64,000 nucleotides of DNA from Echinometra lucunter (lineage: Eukaryota > Echinodermata > Echinoidea > Camarodonta > Echinometridae). Both the position numbers and the translations under genes were made by a program. Numbering within the stretch: the stretch's first letter is position 1; each line of letters begins with the position of its first letter. The stretch spans positions 23,390,510 through 23,454,509 of the forward strand of contig CM057169.1 of NCBI GenBank assembly GCA_029962745.1. Reading direction: 5' to 3'. Positions 62,371 to 64,000 of the stretch are shown in pieces. The notes below the pieces were generated by a model. That model saw only the letters and a program-made list of their open reading frames with translations, did no database searches and was not told the DNA's origin.

Positions 62371-64000
62371 GATGCCGAAATCGACGCGATACCGAAAAAA
62401 TATATGTAATAGGCCTATAGAAGGTGCAGACGTTTACGATGATCATGTATACGTCAATAAATATGAGGTTGTCGACAAGGTAGACGACGACGACGACTAT
62501 TCGGGAGATGTCAACGAAAGACAGATGTCTCCAGTGATGAAAAAGTCGGCAAATGATTAAGATGTTGGAGGATTTCGACAATATCAACCTCATTTAATGA
62601 ATATTAATTAGAGAATCCTTCAGAGTCGGATCAATAGAGCAAACTATATCGCTTCTCATACGACAGTTCATAACCGTATGGGCCTAATGGCTGTCAAAGT
62701 TTTGTCGTCAAAACGCTGAAAGAAACTCCAAACCGCACAAATAAAACATGTGCTGCCAACTGATTTTTATCATGCGACAGTTTTATTGTGCACAGAAACA
62801 TCAGCCATCAGGAATATTGAACAACAGCAACAACAGCAACAACAACAACAAATCTGAAGAGATGGTACTAAATCGTATGGGTAGGAGCTTAAACTGATCC
62901 TGTCCATGCTAAGAAGAAGATTTTATCTCCATGCAACAAAATGATGCGTGGGCTTCAAAGCGTCCCAGTGAATGCCTGTCTTATCACTGCTTATAATTTG
63001 AATAGATCGAATCCATTAGCCCAACCACTGAGTTTATCATCTATGCCGAGATAACGTATACCACTTACAACAATGATTACTTCAACGAGCCAATGTTTAT
63101 AGGGTGAGACGAATCGAAATTAGAACTTAATTGCATACTGACAGGCTGAAAGCACTTCTAACATCTCTCATCATTAAAGTAACTCCGTGAACCTTGATTC
63201 ATCAATTGCCGCAATTTAGCACTCTTCCCACGTCCGTCCACCAAAACTTTAACTCATACTGAATTTGTAGATACAGTACTTACGCCAATTCACACTGATT
63301 TAACACCGCAAACAAAACAAAACAAAAAAAGAACAAAAAAAAAAATCCATTGACAGATATTCCTCCCATAGATGCCCTATATGCATCTACAAAATATTTG
63401 AACTTCTAAATAGTTGTATTTTGTGAAATTATCCTGCCTATAACAATACTGAGTCACGATCAGTTTTCCTGCTTCCTGACCCGAATTCTTTTCATCGTGT
63501 TTTTCTTCTTACAAAACCATTCGCCCGAAAATTTATTGTTTGGCATTTACATATCCAAGGTCACACAAACGTGAAAGTCTACACGAGTTTAGTGTATAAC
63601 AAAGTCCTGTAGTCGAAATTCAGTCTGTGTTCCCATAGTTGTTTGGGCAAATATTATGAGTAATGCTAAAGCTGCATGTTACCAGGCTTGAGTCGTTGGC
63701 AATGTAAAATGAAATCAAACCATATCACGTTTCATTGACCTCGTATACATTATATGAGACATTTTTGATCAACTTATTGGACTAAAGAATCATGTACTAC
63801 ACTATAATGGGGTCGTATTCGTGCGGGCATATAGTACTAGTGTTGCTAGTACAGTACAGTACAGTACAGTACAGTACGGTCTTATCAACTTTTCCTTTCC
63901 TGCAAGTGAATGTAACGAGAATCTTCATTCTGAACAGTAATTTAGTCATACAACACAGTAATAAAATACCTGTCTGTCCGAATACAAGGAGACGATTGCC
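62371..64000. other. Upstream flank of GPCR2, no gene recognised
   Basis: AT-rich sequence with a GAC/GTC-rich segment at 62465-62500, CAA repeats at 62821-62850, an A-rich run at 63325-63345 and a CAGTA array at 63848. It would contain the GPCR2 promoter, but no specific element can be named. Confidence 0.5.
63848..63879. repeat. (GTACA)n microsatellite
   Basis: TAGTACAGTACAGTACAGTA and following units, about six ACAGT copies. Each unit boundary (GTAC) is itself palindromic. Confidence 0.85.

Overview
The window looks like a piece of an animal nuclear genome, most likely a sea urchin or another echinoderm. Genes are split into short exons by introns of about 0.5 to 4 kb with GT-AG borders. 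Non-coding DNA is AT-rich and crowded with TTA, ATG, GA and AT microsatellites, small inverted-repeat transposons and tRNA-derived SINEs. The gene set (angiomotin, an arylacetamide deacetylase, a tandem pair of lineage-specific rhodopsin-type receptors) fits a sea urchin. The species cannot be fixed from the sequence. A 500-base N gap at 26052-26551 shows that this is an assembled scaffold.

Layout. Positions 1-16200 (+ strand) hold the 3' half of an angiomotin (AMOT) gene: eight well-supported exons from 1377 to 9372, a probable terminal exon at 11504, and a long repeat-rich 3' flank. Positions 16200-25100 are a transposon graveyard. It has a fragment at 16.4-16.7 kb that resembles the leader of an element at 19.65-20.64 kb, and that element carries an intact SGNH-hydrolase ORF. 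It also has a LINE 3' remnant on the minus strand and several MITEs. Positions 25100-48630 hold an arylacetamide deacetylase-like serine hydrolase (AADAC family). Exons 2-4 and all surrounding introns occur twice, as unit A (about 27.5-37.1 kb) and unit B (about 37.1-48.6 kb), nearly identical in coding sequence. Exon 1 occurs twice on either side of the N gap, both times upstream of unit A. Positions 48629-62370 (minus strand) hold two tandem paralogous GPCR genes with the same three-exon structure and intron phases. Positions 62371-64000 show no recognisable gene.

The genes do not form a pathway. AMOT is a junction and Hippo-pathway scaffold, AADAC-like proteins are ER-anchored lipid or ester hydrolases, and the two GPCRs are orphan receptors resembling the expanded sea-urchin rhodopsin-type lineages.

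The most useful observations are these. (1) The AADAC duplication has breakpoints at a (GAT)n tract and at the GPCR1 stop codon. Copy A is damaged in exon 2 and copy B lacks exon 1, so this may be an assembly or haplotype artefact hiding one intact gene. (2) The GPCRs lack D2.50, the CWxP tryptophan and proline, and the usual TM3-ECL2 cysteines. (3) An exon end and its splice donor are duplicated in GPCR2. (4) Two hAT-type elements have clear 8-bp target duplications, and one is present only in unit B. (5) Nested and repeated MITE families are common.
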